This document shows positions 40,306 to 49,308 of a DNA stretch of 64,000 nt, piece after piece. Numbering within the stretch: the stretch's first letter is position 1; every line of letters starts with the position of its first letter. Under the pieces are notes generated by a model, which saw nothing but the letters and a program-made list of their open reading frames with translations, did no database searches and was not told the DNA's origin. A program made the position numbers and the translations under genes. This stretch comes from DASRDB01 sp035652815 (GTDB lineage: Bacteria; Chloroflexota; Ktedonobacteria; Ktedonobacterales; Ktedonobacteraceae), in NCBI GenBank assembly GCA_035652815.1, contig DASRDB010000017.1, positions 1 to 64,000 on the forward strand. The letters are read 5' to 3'.

Positions 40306-41343
40306 ATGCCTGGTTCACATCGTCTGGTTGTTGGTATCACTACCGGTATGGGTCTCCTGGGTACAGCTACGGGTGCGGTCTTTATGCTGGCAAACTACTT
40401 CGTCGAACAGCTTTCCCGCCCTCATATGACCATCAGTCAGCAACTCTATTCATGGAAATTGCCTGAAACGAAGGAAGGGCCTCCTCCTGCACTTCGACGT
40501 TCTCTGCTTTTCCATTCCAACGATGGAACGCTCTTACGCGGTGAATTTCTGGCGCAACCGCGACCCGCTCCCACTGTCGTTATCTGTCATGGCTACCGGA
40601 TCACTGCATCTTACTTAAGACCCGTTGCCTACCTGGAATATAGCTACGGTTACAATGTGCTGCTTTTTGATTTTCGTGGGCATGGCGAGAGCGAGAGCGT
40701 CATAACCAGTGGCGGCAATGCGGAAGTGCGCGATCTGCTGGCTGCTCTATCAGTAGCCCGGCAACAACCAGAAACCCTGGCAGACAACATCGTGATCCAC
40801 GGTTTCTCGATGGGTGCTGCGGTTGCATTACTCACTCCACCACAGCCTGATGTTGTCGCCATCATCGCAGACAGTCCCTACGCTCGACTGGACGCTATTC
40901 TGCGCAATTTCGTCACCTGGCAACTGTTACATGACAGTAGTTCCTGGCATCCTGTGTTACACCCATTTCGCAATATTTTCCGACCCCTTTCCTGGGCAAC
41001 CGTCTCCGCAAGTACTGTCGTCTTCCGCCTTCGTAATGGCTATGCACTGATTGCCCGTCCCGATACCAGTTTCAAACGTTGGCAAAAACGCGCTTTAGCT
41101 ACTCCACAACATCCGCCCGTTTTGCTCATTCACGGAATGCAAGATGATCTGGTTCCCATCGCGCATGCCTATCGCATTGCTGAGCAGGCTAAGGCGCATC
41201 ACATTCCGCTCGAGATGTACTTTGCTGAAGGCTCAAAGCACTGCGGGGCCTATGGAGATAATCCCGAACGCTACATTGAAGTGTTACAGTCATTTGTGTT
41301 AAAATATCTTAATAAAGGCAGTACAAGCACGCAAAGAGGCTAG
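40306..41343 (+). CDS. Membrane-anchored alpha/beta-hydrolase (S33/BAAT-like)
   Basis: The protein is 345 residues from the ATG at 40306 (MPGSHRLVVGITTGMGLLG); GTG at 40285 is also possible, as no clear ribosome site decides. One hydrophobic helix (about residues 8-28) anchors it. The hydrolase has VVICHGYRI (oxyanion hole), FDFRGHGESE, the nucleophile elbow HGFSMGAA, the acid in IHGMQDDLVP, and His in GSKHCGAY. The pattern is that of serine aminopeptidase/lipase-type hydrolases. The active site could face outside. It is followed by a coiled-coil membrane protein. Confidence 0.75.
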   Translation: MPGSHRLVVGITTGMGLLGTATGAVFMLANYFVEQLSRPHMTISQQLYSWKLPETKEGPPPALRRSLLFHSNDGTLLRGEFLAQPRPAPTVVICHGYRITASYLRPVAYLEYSYGYNVLLFDFRGHGESESVITSGGNAEVRDLLAALSVARQQPETLADNIVIHGFSMGAAVALLTPPQPDVVAIIADSPYARLDAILRNFVTWQLLHDSSSWHPVLHPFRNIFRPLSWATVSASTVVFRLRNGYALIARPDTSFKRWQKRALATPQHPPVLLIHGMQDDLVPIAHAYRIAEQAKAHHIPLEMYFAEGSKHCGAYGDNPERYIEVLQSFVLKYLNKGSTSTQRG

Positions 41344-41507
41344 CATGTCTCGCGCTACAAGAGCAAATATTCATACATGCCAATTTTTTCTGCAAAAACC
41401 TTGCAAAATTCGTCAGACCCATGCATAATTGCAGCAGGGAGAGTTTTTAATCACTACAAGTGCAATTTGTGCTTGCTTGCAGCACTGCGCTAAGCGAAGG
41501 AGCCTTC

Positions 41508-42479
41508 ATGTTATCGCAAGACGATACGACCTATACCTCAACAGGAGCTACTGAACGTATTTCTCGTCATGTAAGTCGGCAGGAGATTCTTCAAGAGAAG
41601 CGCATGAGAAATACAGACTACCTGCCTGAAGTATCGGGAGAGGCATCCTCTGGCAGAATGAGCGTGCGACAGATCACCTATTTACGAGATGAAAACCGAC
41701 GCTTACACAAAGAGCTGGAAATCCTCCAGCGCAGACTGGCTGAGCATCGCCAGACAGAAGCGCAGTTAGAAAAAGAACTCGAAGCGGCAAATAGCACGCG
41801 CCAGGCCGAGATTGAGCAATATCAGAGCAATATCCGCGACATGATGAGCGAACTCAATCAAAAGCAAGAGGCGCTAGCAGACCTGGAACGCCGCTACCAG
41901 GACCTCTACCACTCATTCCACGAAGCGGTCGAAGAAGAGGCCAATAAGATGGTGAAAGAGGCCGCGCAAACACTCGTCCTCTCACCTGAACATACTCCAC
42001 CTATTTTGCACGATGTTATGAAGACGCTCGAGTTTCAGGTAAAACAGACTGAAGATAAACATGTAGCAGAGGTCATGGCACTGATGCGACAGGCCCAACG
42101 CAAAGCTGAATTACTCGAACAAGAACTGGCTCGCGAGCGCGAAAAAGTTGCCCAGGATCATCAAAACATCCTCGCCCTGCAAAATAGCATTCGCCAGCAG
42201 GCTCAGTTACGCTACAAGCTGATAGAGACACGCCTGCGTTCGCGCTTTACTATGGCGGTGACAATGCTTACCACCGTGTTATTGCTTGTGCTGCCGGTCA
42301 TTCAATCGACCTTCTTCTATCTAAAGCTGCCGACGTTCTGGGCGCTCTTCGCGCCAGTCCTCATCTGTATGGTGATTGCTATGATCTGCGCGCGTTTCTG
42401 GTCTCACTCGGCCTACCACAAACCTCCCAAGCCTAAAGCCAAAGACGAAAAAAAGCCTTCAGATAAAGGCAAGAAATAA
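41508..42479 (+). CDS. Coiled-coil membrane protein
   Basis: The 323-residue protein starts MLSQDDTTYTST; GAAGGAG four bases upstream decides the start. Residues about 50-235 are a long charged coiled coil (heptads rich in Glu, Arg, Gln and Leu). Two membrane helices follow (about 250-275 and 278-300), and the tail is very basic (KPPKPKAKDEKKPSDKGKK). The coiled-coil part lies on one side of the membrane. Function unknown; it could be structural or a scaffold for septation in a filamentous cell, but this is a guess. Confidence 0.65.
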   Translation: MLSQDDTTYTSTGATERISRHVSRQEILQEKRMRNTDYLPEVSGEASSGRMSVRQITYLRDENRRLHKELEILQRRLAEHRQTEAQLEKELEAANSTRQAEIEQYQSNIRDMMSELNQKQEALADLERRYQDLYHSFHEAVEEEANKMVKEAAQTLVLSPEHTPPILHDVMKTLEFQVKQTEDKHVAEVMALMRQAQRKAELLEQELAREREKVAQDHQNILALQNSIRQQAQLRYKLIETRLRSRFTMAVTMLTTVLLLVLPVIQSTFFYLKLPTFWALFAPVLICMVIAMICARFWSHSAYHKPPKPKAKDEKKPSDKGKK

Positions 42480-42528
42480 ACAGCGATGACCCAGGACGTG
42501 GTACACCCGGGCATCGCTCCACGTGTGG

Positions 42529-43944
42529 CTAGCTGCGAAGTTTGTTCAAAACGCTCACGAGTTTACGATTCTGAGCTGCGGTAGGGCTTTCGAGATAGCC
42601 CTCAAATGCTGCCTGCTGAATGCCGGTACTCATGGTAGGATAGGCATGGATGGTATTATACAGGTCGTTCAGGGTCAGGTTGTTCTGCATCGCCAGCGTC
42701 ATTTCTCCAAGCAATTCACCTGCCTGCGCCCCCACCATATGAACTCCGACAAGCTGGTCTTTTTTGCCCGCCACCACCAGTTTGATAAAACCCATCGTCT
42801 CGTCTTCGGTCTGGGCGCGATCGATTTCAGCCCAGGGAAACGTGACGACTCGCGCCTGTTTATGCTGCTTCACCGCCTCATCAAGCGTCAAACCAACCCG
42901 CGCAACCTCCGGCTCGGTGAAAATACACCAGGGCACAACACGATAGTTAACCTTTTTCTTGAATGGAACCAGGGCATTGCGTACCGCGATGCCTGCCTGG
43001 TACGCGGCAACGTGCGTAAATAGATAGCCCCCAATCACATCTCCGAGCGCGAATACATGTGGAGTCGAGGTCCGCAAAAAGTCATTCACCTCTATTCCCT
43101 TTGCACCATAAGAAATACCTGCCGCCTTCAGATCCAGCCCTTCGACATTTGGCCTGCGTCCAACCGCTACGAGAAGCTCATCAGCCTCGAAGGAAAGCAG
43201 CGCTTCACCCTTTTTCGCCGTCACCACCTTTTGCTTACCGGAACGCGAGGCCTTTACCACTCGCGCTCCCGTCACTACCTCGACACCCTCTGATCGCAAA
43301 ACACCGGTGACAAACTCTGAGACGTCCGGGTCTTCGCGTGGCAGAATGCGCTCTGGCCCCTGGATAATCGTCACTTTCACTCCCAGGCGACTTAGAGCCT
43401 GTCCTAGCTCCACGCCGACCGGTCCGCCACCAACGCTTACCAGCGAAGCCGGTAGCTCCAGCAGGTTAAATACGCTTTCGTTCGTCAGGTAGCCTGTTTT
43501 CTCCAATCCTTCGATGTCTGGAATCGCCGGATGCGAACCTGTGGCAATAATAATCTTCCGGCAGCGTACAGGTTCCCCGTTCAAGTCTAACTCGTCTGCC
43601 GACTTGAACCTTACCTTACCAAATTTGGCAGTTACACCCTCGATATAGACTCGCTCGTTCTCAGCTACCCGTCTAATCACGCCTTGAATATACTCACTCA
43701 CCCTCACCATATCTAGCTGGGAAAGGGCAGCCGTTACACCAAACTTCTCGGCTTCTTTCACCTTTTGAACGATTCTCGCCACGTGAATCAGACTTTTACT
43801 CGGCACGCAGCCGTAATGCAAACAGTCGCCACCCAGGCTCTCTTTATCTATCAACAGCACTCTGGCTCCCAAAGACGCAGCCACACGCGCCGCCGTCAAT
43901 CCGCCCGATCCCCCGCCGATAATAGCGATATCAAATTGCTCCAT
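42529..43944 (-). CDS. FAD-dependent pyridine nucleotide-disulfide oxidoreductase
   Basis: The 471-residue protein has the FAD motif GGGSGGLTAAR, the redox pair Cys41/Cys46 in GGDCLHYGCVPSKSL, the NAD-binding GGGPVGVELG (about residue 175), and the FAD motif VFALGDVIGG. It aligns with dihydrolipoyl dehydrogenases and mercuric reductases. The end has HAYPTMSTGIQ where lipoamide dehydrogenases read HxHPTxSE, so the usual Glu partner of the His is missing. It may therefore be a divergent reductase with another substrate. No pyruvate dehydrogenase genes are adjacent. Confidence 0.85.
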   Translation of the reverse strand: MEQFDIAIIGGGSGGLTAARVAASLGARVLLIDKESLGGDCLHYGCVPSKSLIHVARIVQKVKEAEKFGVTAALSQLDMVRVSEYIQGVIRRVAENERVYIEGVTAKFGKVRFKSADELDLNGEPVRCRKIIIATGSHPAIPDIEGLEKTGYLTNESVFNLLELPASLVSVGGGPVGVELGQALSRLGVKVTIIQGPERILPREDPDVSEFVTGVLRSEGVEVVTGARVVKASRSGKQKVVTAKKGEALLSFEADELLVAVGRRPNVEGLDLKAAGISYGAKGIEVNDFLRTSTPHVFALGDVIGGYLFTHVAAYQAGIAVRNALVPFKKKVNYRVVPWCIFTEPEVARVGLTLDEAVKQHKQARVVTFPWAEIDRAQTEDETMGFIKLVVAGKKDQLVGVHMVGAQAGELLGEMTLAMQNNLTLNDLYNTIHAYPTMSTGIQQAAFEGYLESPTAAQNRKLVSVLNKLRS

Positions 43945-44194
43945 AGCATCCTCTTTGATCTTCTCTTCAGGCTCAACAGGCGTATTCTAAAGGTTTCTGT
44001 GTTGAAATGCCAGTTGGCCCTACAATATTTCCGGTGCTTATTGTCGAGTTGCTTCATCTAAACCCCGGTTCTATCTCGTAATAGAAGCGAATCTGTGAAA
44101 CTTTGTGTAATTTTGGAAGACGATACCCTGCACGAACACCCTGGTATACGTTATACTCTACAGGAAGCATATTCTTAAGATCAGGAGTGACTCT

Positions 44195-45775
44195 ATGGTA
44201 CAAAAAGTTCAGCTACAACCAGTTCAACCTCCGGAACTCAAACAGCACACTATCTGGCAGGATGGAAAAACCCCCGAACCCTGTGCCATCGTTATATTTG
44301 GCGCAACGGGTGACCTGACCCAGCGCAAGCTCTTGCCCACCCTCGCTCACCTGGCACACGACCATCCTCTACCACAGCCCTTCAGCATCGTTGCCTTCGC
44401 TCGTCGTCCCATGAACGACGAGCAATGGCGAGGTATGGCCATCGAATCGGTCAAGAAGTACCTGGAAGGCGAACACCTGGACGATAAATCTCTGCACGAC
44501 TTCGCGCAAAGCCTGTTCTACTGTCAGGCAGATGTCGATGACCGGGCAGGCTATGAGAAACTTTCCGAACTGCTTGATCGCCTCGACGAAGAGAGGGGCA
44601 CCTCTGGCAACCGCCTTTTTTATCTTGCCACCCCTCCAACGCTCGACTCGGAGATCATTCACCAGCTTGGCGGATCGGGTCTGGCGCATCCACCTCATCA
44701 TAACCACGACGATGAGGAGGGCTGGACGCGCATCATCGTCGAGAAGCCTTTCGGGCGTGACCTGGCCTCAGCGCAAAAGCTCAATCGCGAACTCGGGCGA
44801 GTCTTCCGTGAGAACCAGATATACCGCATCGACCATTACATGGGTAAGGAAACCGTCCAGAACATTCTGGCGTTCCGCTTTGCCAATGGTATTTTCGAGC
44901 CGCTCTGGAACCAGAAGTATATCGACCACGTGCAAATACTCGTGGCCGAAAGTCTTGGTATCGGCACGCGCGCCGAATACTACGAGGAGTCAGGCGCGAT
45001 TCGCGACATGGTGCAGAATCACATTATGCAGGTTCTCTGCCTGACAGCGATGGAACCGCCCGTAGCCTTCGATGCCGACGCCATCCGCGACGAAAAGGTC
45101 AAAGTGATGCGCGCCATTCCACTCTTTTCACCTGAGCGCGTCGCGAAAGATACGGTTCGCGGTCAATATACAGCAGGTGTGATCGATGGACAGGAGGTAC
45201 CAGGCTACAAGCAAGAACAGGGCGTTGCTCCCAACTCGACCACAGAAACCTACGTCGCGCTCAAACTGTTTATCGAGAACTTCCGCTGGGCCGATGTGCC
45301 CTTCTACATTCGCACCGGAAAGCATTTACCCAAGCGTTCCACCGAGGTGACCATCCAGTTCAAGCGCGTGCCTCACCAGCTCTACACCCCGAGTGAAACA
45401 AAGGGACTCGTTCCCAATCGTCTAACGCTCCGCATTCAGCCCGATGAGGGTATCTCACTCAAGTTCGCGGCCAAAATACCTGGCGCTGCACAACACCTCA
45501 GCTCGGTCGATATGAACTTCTCGTACAGCACAGCCTTTGGCATTCAATCGCCAGAAGCTTATGAACGTCTGATAGCAGATGCCATGCTCGGAGACTCAAC
45601 TCTCTTCATCCGCCGCGATGAGGTCGAGACCTCCTGGCGCATCATCGATAGCATCGTCAACGCCTGGAAAGAGATGCCACCAGACACGATTTATCCCTAT
45701 CCCGCAGGCACCTGGGGACCAAAGGAGGCCGACGAGTTGATCGAACGCGATGGCCGCTCATGGGATAATCCGTAA
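44195..45775 (+). CDS. zwf: Glucose-6-phosphate 1-dehydrogenase
   Basis: The 526-residue protein is a complete Zwf. It has the coenzyme site GATGDLTQRKL (about residues 36-46), EKPFGRDL, the active-site RIDHYMGKE (about 210-218), and the conserved IRTGKHLPKR. It oxidises glucose-6-phosphate to 6-phosphogluconolactone with NADP in the first step of the pentose phosphate pathway. The first roughly 30 residues are an extra, polar lead. A strong terminator follows at 45784. No gnd or pgl gene is adjacent in this window. Confidence 0.95.
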   Translation: MVQKVQLQPVQPPELKQHTIWQDGKTPEPCAIVIFGATGDLTQRKLLPTLAHLAHDHPLPQPFSIVAFARRPMNDEQWRGMAIESVKKYLEGEHLDDKSLHDFAQSLFYCQADVDDRAGYEKLSELLDRLDEERGTSGNRLFYLATPPTLDSEIIHQLGGSGLAHPPHHNHDDEEGWTRIIVEKPFGRDLASAQKLNRELGRVFRENQIYRIDHYMGKETVQNILAFRFANGIFEPLWNQKYIDHVQILVAESLGIGTRAEYYEESGAIRDMVQNHIMQVLCLTAMEPPVAFDADAIRDEKVKVMRAIPLFSPERVAKDTVRGQYTAGVIDGQEVPGYKQEQGVAPNSTTETYVALKLFIENFRWADVPFYIRTGKHLPKRSTEVTIQFKRVPHQLYTPSETKGLVPNRLTLRIQPDEGISLKFAAKIPGAAQHLSSVDMNFSYSTAFGIQSPEAYERLIADAMLGDSTLFIRRDEVETSWRIIDSIVNAWKEMPPDTIYPYPAGTWGPKEADELIERDGRSWDNP

Positions 45776-45783
45776 AAGCTCAA

Positions 45784-45827
45784 CAAGAAAAAATCGCGCC
45801 AGAAACCTCTGGCGCGATTTTTTCTTG
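45784..45827. terminator. Strong bidirectional-type terminator after zwf
   Basis: CAAGAAAAAATCGCGCCAGA (45784-45803) pairs perfectly over 20 bp with its reverse complement at 45808-45827, leaving a 4-nt loop and T-runs on both strands. Confidence 0.93.
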
Positions 45828-46010
45828 TGAAATCAACTCAGACTGAGATAAAATACTAGAGGTATTCCAATAGCAAAATATCTGGCGCGCTCCTACTTTC
45901 GCAACCACTAACCTGCAAGATCAGCACAATTGCCGAGACTCTGAAAGCCCACGGATGATACAATACTACAAAAAGAGCATAAGTCACGCTTGGAAGTAGA
46001 AAGGCTATCT

Positions 46011-47234
46011 ATGGCGCGTACCGTTACAGCCACCCAATCAACGCTGGCAAACGAGACTACCAGGCGAGCTGATAGAAGAGAACGCCTGCTGCGTCGCACA
46101 GGTGCCTGGATACTACTCTATCTGGGCTTGCAGGCTGAACTGGGCCTTGCCTGGGATAGAAACTGGCACGATTTGATCGGACGTGATCAGTTCTGGACGC
46201 TACCACACATGATGCTCTATGCAGGCGTGGGCGGGGCGGGACTGGTCGCGCTCTTAGTCGGCATCATCGATACTGTCCGCTATCACCGACGCGCCGCAGG
46301 CGTGGATGATTCCTCGACCATCACCTTTTTACACTTCTTCCATGCCCCACTTGGCTACATCCTGCTGGGTTTCGGCGCGCTGACCGACCTTGTGGCCGCG
46401 CCATTGGACAATTACTGGCACCTGCTCTATGGTATTGACGTAACGCTCTGGTCTCCTTTCCACATCATGGGCACCATCGGCGGCGCTCTCGAAGGACTCG
46501 GCATCATCTACATTTTTTCGTCAGAAATCGTCATCGAAAGGGAGTCGCCACAGCCACCTCGTCGCTGGTTAGGCTTCAGCACTCTTGAATGGGGAGTTCT
46601 GGCCCTGCTGGCCGCGTACATCAATCTGGCCATTCCCGCGCTTACGGCTTTTATCCCTATTTCCTTCGGCCCGATACAATTGCTCAGCTATCCCATTCCA
46701 CTTGCGCTCACCGCCGGTTTCAGCCTCGTCAGCGCCGTTCAAATAACACGCAAGGCTGGCAGCGCTACCCTGACAGTTATGCTGCTCTTCATTGAAGCCT
46801 TCTATACCCAGGCATTCGTGCCGTTCGCTATCCGCACCAGCGTGAACGTGTTGCATCTCACCTATCGCTTTGTGGATCGCCGCCCGGTATTCAACTTTAC
46901 ACTAGCCTTGCTCCCCCTGCTTTTCCTCGTGATCGCGCTCGCCATCGATTGGCTTGTCTATAGGAAACAAAAAAGTGGTGCAAATTCCACTATTTTGCCG
47001 CCAATCTGGCAACTTATGCTGATTGTCACTATTCCCGCCCTCGTGCTTCCACCCTTGATTATGCAGACGGTCGAACGTATTCCGGCTTTCTCGCCGGTGC
47101 CTGCAGGAATGTTTGTCCTGGAGCCGCAATGGTTCGCGACGCTGCTTTCTGCGCCGCTCGTTCTCCTGTTTGGGACAATTGGCGTACTATTCGGCCTGTT
47201 CTTCGGTGACATCTGGTATATGAACCGGCAATGA
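46011..47234 (+). CDS. Polytopic membrane protein, unknown
   Basis: The 407-residue protein starts MARTVTATQSTLANETT; AAAGG lies seven bases upstream. It has about ten membrane helices. Notable short motifs are WDRNWHDLIGRDQFWTLPHMMLYAG and APLDNYWHLLYGIDVTLWSPFHIMG. The paired His and Asp in or near helices (DNYWH, SPFHIMG, LPHM) suggest a metal or heme site or a proton path. The last helices end at the cytosolic WYMNRQ. I do not recognise a named family. It is the last gene before the mercury island. Confidence 0.65.
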   Translation: MARTVTATQSTLANETTRRADRRERLLRRTGAWILLYLGLQAELGLAWDRNWHDLIGRDQFWTLPHMMLYAGVGGAGLVALLVGIIDTVRYHRRAAGVDDSSTITFLHFFHAPLGYILLGFGALTDLVAAPLDNYWHLLYGIDVTLWSPFHIMGTIGGALEGLGIIYIFSSEIVIERESPQPPRRWLGFSTLEWGVLALLAAYINLAIPALTAFIPISFGPIQLLSYPIPLALTAGFSLVSAVQITRKAGSATLTVMLLFIEAFYTQAFVPFAIRTSVNVLHLTYRFVDRRPVFNFTLALLPLLFLVIALAIDWLVYRKQKSGANSTILPPIWQLMLIVTIPALVLPPLIMQTVERIPAFSPVPAGMFVLEPQWFATLLSAPLVLLFGTIGVLFGLFFGDIWYMNRQ

Positions 47235-47472
47235 AGTACTCTTAAGCAGCCCGCACGCTGATGGCGGTATAGCGGAGTTGGTGGAGAGCCCAGCCAGGTG
47301 TATATTTCTTCCATAAGCTATCCGCCTGACGGTAGGAAAGGTGGGCAATAACCACCGGCGCGCAAAGGACGCGTTGTCGAGAAAGTGTTCAAACGCCTTC
47401 CTCAGCGTCATTGCTGGTAAGGAACAGACATATCACAGGCACCCTCGGTCAGGGGCGATTCGCCGGTTGCTC
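47235..47472. other. Left flank of the mercury island, no gene seen
   Basis: No supported reading frame is found. A leftward frame (47187-47411) overlaps the end of the previous gene and lacks a ribosome site, so I do not call it; it could be the remnant of an insertion. The change to G+C-rich sequence occurs in or just after this stretch. Confidence 0.4.
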
Positions 47473-47530
47473 TTGACTTACGACCTGCCTACGTATTACA
47501 ATGATCATATCAGGATATACGTATATGATC
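47473..47530 (+). promoter_or_regulatory. Promoter and ArsR-type operator of the mer operon
   Basis: TTGACT (47473-47478) and TACAAT (47497-47502) are 18 bp apart. The inverted repeat GATCATAT (47503-47510) and ATATGATC (47523-47530), with a 12-bp centre, follows directly at the expected transcription start. This is the usual position of ArsR/SmtB operators, so the regulator at 47553 would repress its own operon. Confidence 0.75.
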
Positions 47531-47552
47531 TATCAAAGCAGAGGAACGATTC

Positions 47553-47966
47553 ATGGAACAGGTCTTTGCAGGTGGTGACTCTCCTGCTATCGTGGTGCAG
47601 CGGGATATTCCCGGTGTGATGGGAGAAGAGCAAGTTCAGCTCTCTGCCAGCGATGCCGAACTCTATGCCCGCTTTTTTCAAGTGCTGAGTGACCCGACAC
47701 GGGTGCGTTTGTTGCACCTGCTCCTCGAAGCACCGGAGACCGGGCGCACGGTTGGTGAACTGGTCGCAGCCATTGGCGCTCCTCAGGGGCGCGTCTCGAC
47801 GCACCTGGGGTGCTTACGCTGGTGTGGCCTCGTGCAGCCGTACCGTGAGGGCAAATACGTCTACTACCGCATCACGGATCCCCGTGTGCGTGAGATACTG
47901 GTCCTTGGCGGGTCAATGATGCGGGACCATGCGGCTAGCATTGCCTCCTGCGGGGTGATCCGCTGA
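47553..47966 (+). CDS. ArsR/SmtB-family metal sensor, CmtR-like
   Basis: The 137-residue protein has the winged helix (FFQVLSDPTRVRLLHLLLE, GRVSTHLGCLRWCGLV, KYVYYRI). Cys87 and Cys91 in CLRWC lie on the recognition-helix side, and Cys133 near the end completes the set. The spacings (4 and 42) match the CmtR cadmium/lead sensor (Cys57, Cys61, Cys102). Next to merA and merB, the ligand here is most likely Hg(II) or organomercury. AGAGGAA precedes the ATG. It lies 23 bp after the operator. Confidence 0.85.
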   Translation: MEQVFAGGDSPAIVVQRDIPGVMGEEQVQLSASDAELYARFFQVLSDPTRVRLLHLLLEAPETGRTVGELVAAIGAPQGRVSTHLGCLRWCGLVQPYREGKYVYYRITDPRVREILVLGGSMMRDHAASIASCGVIR

Positions 47967-48020
47967 GCCAGATCGGCACCATGCCTCGTGCCTGTTCCCT
48001 GGAAGAAAGGGCGTTATAGT

Positions 48021-49052
48021 ATGCATCTCAACCAGATGCACTCTCATCATATAAAGCGGACATCACGCTTACCTGCCGCGAAGTGGTGGAGGATGGCGAC
48101 CATCGTGGTCGTGGGGTTGGCTGGACTCATCCACCTCTCGCTCATGCGCGAACACTTTGCAGAGCAGTTCGTCTACGGGCTGGTCTTCACCGCCCTGGCC
48201 ATCTTTCAGCTCAATCTCGCGCTCCTGCTCGCCGTGCGGCCAGGACTCGCGGTCTACCGCGTGGGTATCTGGGGTAGTTGGTTGATCATACTTGTCTATG
48301 TCGTGACACGGCTCATCCCCTTACCTGGGGCGAGTGGCCCGGAGGAGGTGAATGTGCTGGGGATCGCCGCGACAAGCCTGGAAATTGCCGCTGTCGTGCT
48401 GCTGGCCGTCGCCCTGCCTGAGCCCGCAGCGTCCCGCAGGCCGCGCGGCGCGCCGCTGTGGTGGGGGCTAGCAGGGGCGATAGTTTTCTGGCATCTCTGG
48501 CTGATTTTGACAGGTATCGTGCAGTGGACGAGTACGGTTTACACCACACCGCTCACCTGGGTTGGCATAGACTCCTGGACTGCGCTCACACCGATCCTGG
48601 TGGGGGAGCCGCTGCTGCACGTCTGGCTGGCCGCGCCCTGGTGGAGCCTGCCCGCCGCGTTTGTACTCGCCATCCTGGTGGGTCTCAACCTGGGGTACTC
48701 TACCCGGCTGGTCTCCATCGGCTACGTCACTGCTCGAGGACGTCGGGCGAGGTTGCTGACACTACTGCCGGCAGGGCTGGCCGCCCCAGTGTGCTGTACA
48801 GCGAGTACGCCGTTGCTGGTACTGCTCGGGGTGCCGCTCTTTCTCGGGGTGATGGCCGCCCCTTTTGCCGCCCTGCTTTCCGCCGTGTTGCTCTCGCTGA
48901 GCCTGGTCGCGCTTAGCGTCCGGGGCGCTCGCGCCACCTGCACGCCTGGAGACCCCAGGGGAGTGGGAGCTTCCTGTGATGGAGGCTTCGAGAAGGAACG
49001 GGGCGACGCTGCCCTCGTCCCTGGAAACCATGCAGGAAGGAGGAGTATATGA
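48021..49052 (+). CDS. Putative mercury-associated membrane protein with Cys-Cys motif
   Basis: The 343-residue protein starts MHLNQMHSHHIKRTSR (the longer GTG start at 47988 overlaps the ribosome site AAAGGG). It has about eight membrane helices. A vicinal pair, Cys258-Cys259, lies at the start of a helix (APVCCTASTPLLVLLG), as in mercury transporters. His-rich and acidic ends are also present (HLNQMHSHH at the start; two Cys in the tail). I do not recognise a named family. It lies directly after the sensor and overlaps the small gene at 49049, so it is part of the operon. Confidence 0.7.
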   Translation: MHLNQMHSHHIKRTSRLPAAKWWRMATIVVVGLAGLIHLSLMREHFAEQFVYGLVFTALAIFQLNLALLLAVRPGLAVYRVGIWGSWLIILVYVVTRLIPLPGASGPEEVNVLGIAATSLEIAAVVLLAVALPEPAASRRPRGAPLWWGLAGAIVFWHLWLILTGIVQWTSTVYTTPLTWVGIDSWTALTPILVGEPLLHVWLAAPWWSLPAAFVLAILVGLNLGYSTRLVSIGYVTARGRRARLLTLLPAGLAAPVCCTASTPLLVLLGVPLFLGVMAAPFAALLSAVLLSLSLVALSVRGARATCTPGDPRGVGASCDGGFEKERGDAALVPGNHAGRRSI

Positions 49053-49174
49053 CCCCGCTCGTTGCAGGGGGTGAATGGTTCGTCATCCTGCCGATTCTGT
49101 GCTGCGGACTACCAGTGCTGCTGCTTCTCTTCTTTGGGAGACGTAGGGGTGGTGGACCACCAGACAGGCGTTGA
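49049..49174 (+). CDS. Small 41-residue membrane protein with Cys-Cys pair
   Basis: The protein starts MTPLVAGGEWFVILPILCCG and ends RRRGGGPPDRR. A single hydrophobic helix (about residues 10-30) carries the vicinal pair Cys18-Cys19, and a basic tail follows. AAGGAGGAG lies just before the ATG, and the start overlaps the upstream stop as ATGA, so it is translated with the 48021 gene. The Cys-Cys pair in a helix copies the first helix of MerT-type transporters. It is probably a mercury-binding accessory subunit. Confidence 0.7.
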   Translation: MTPLVAGGEWFVILPILCCGLPVLLLLFFGRRRGGGPPDRR

Positions 49175-49308
49175 GAGACGCAGGTGGTTTGATCGCGATG
49201 CTCGATGAAAACACACGCCTCGAGGAGTGTTTGGGTGCAGACCTCTTGGCACAGAGACTGCTGCCGAGGTGCTAGCATATCGTTCATTGATTGGAGAAAC
49301 ACACACGT

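Noticed and set aside
47187..47411. Leftward frame as a transposase remnant
   Set aside because: No transposase motif can be shown, and part of it is antisense to the end of the membrane protein gene.
49198..49275. 25-codon frame (MLDENTRLEECLG...) in the mer operon
   Set aside because: It has no ribosome site and no membrane helix; chance is as likely.
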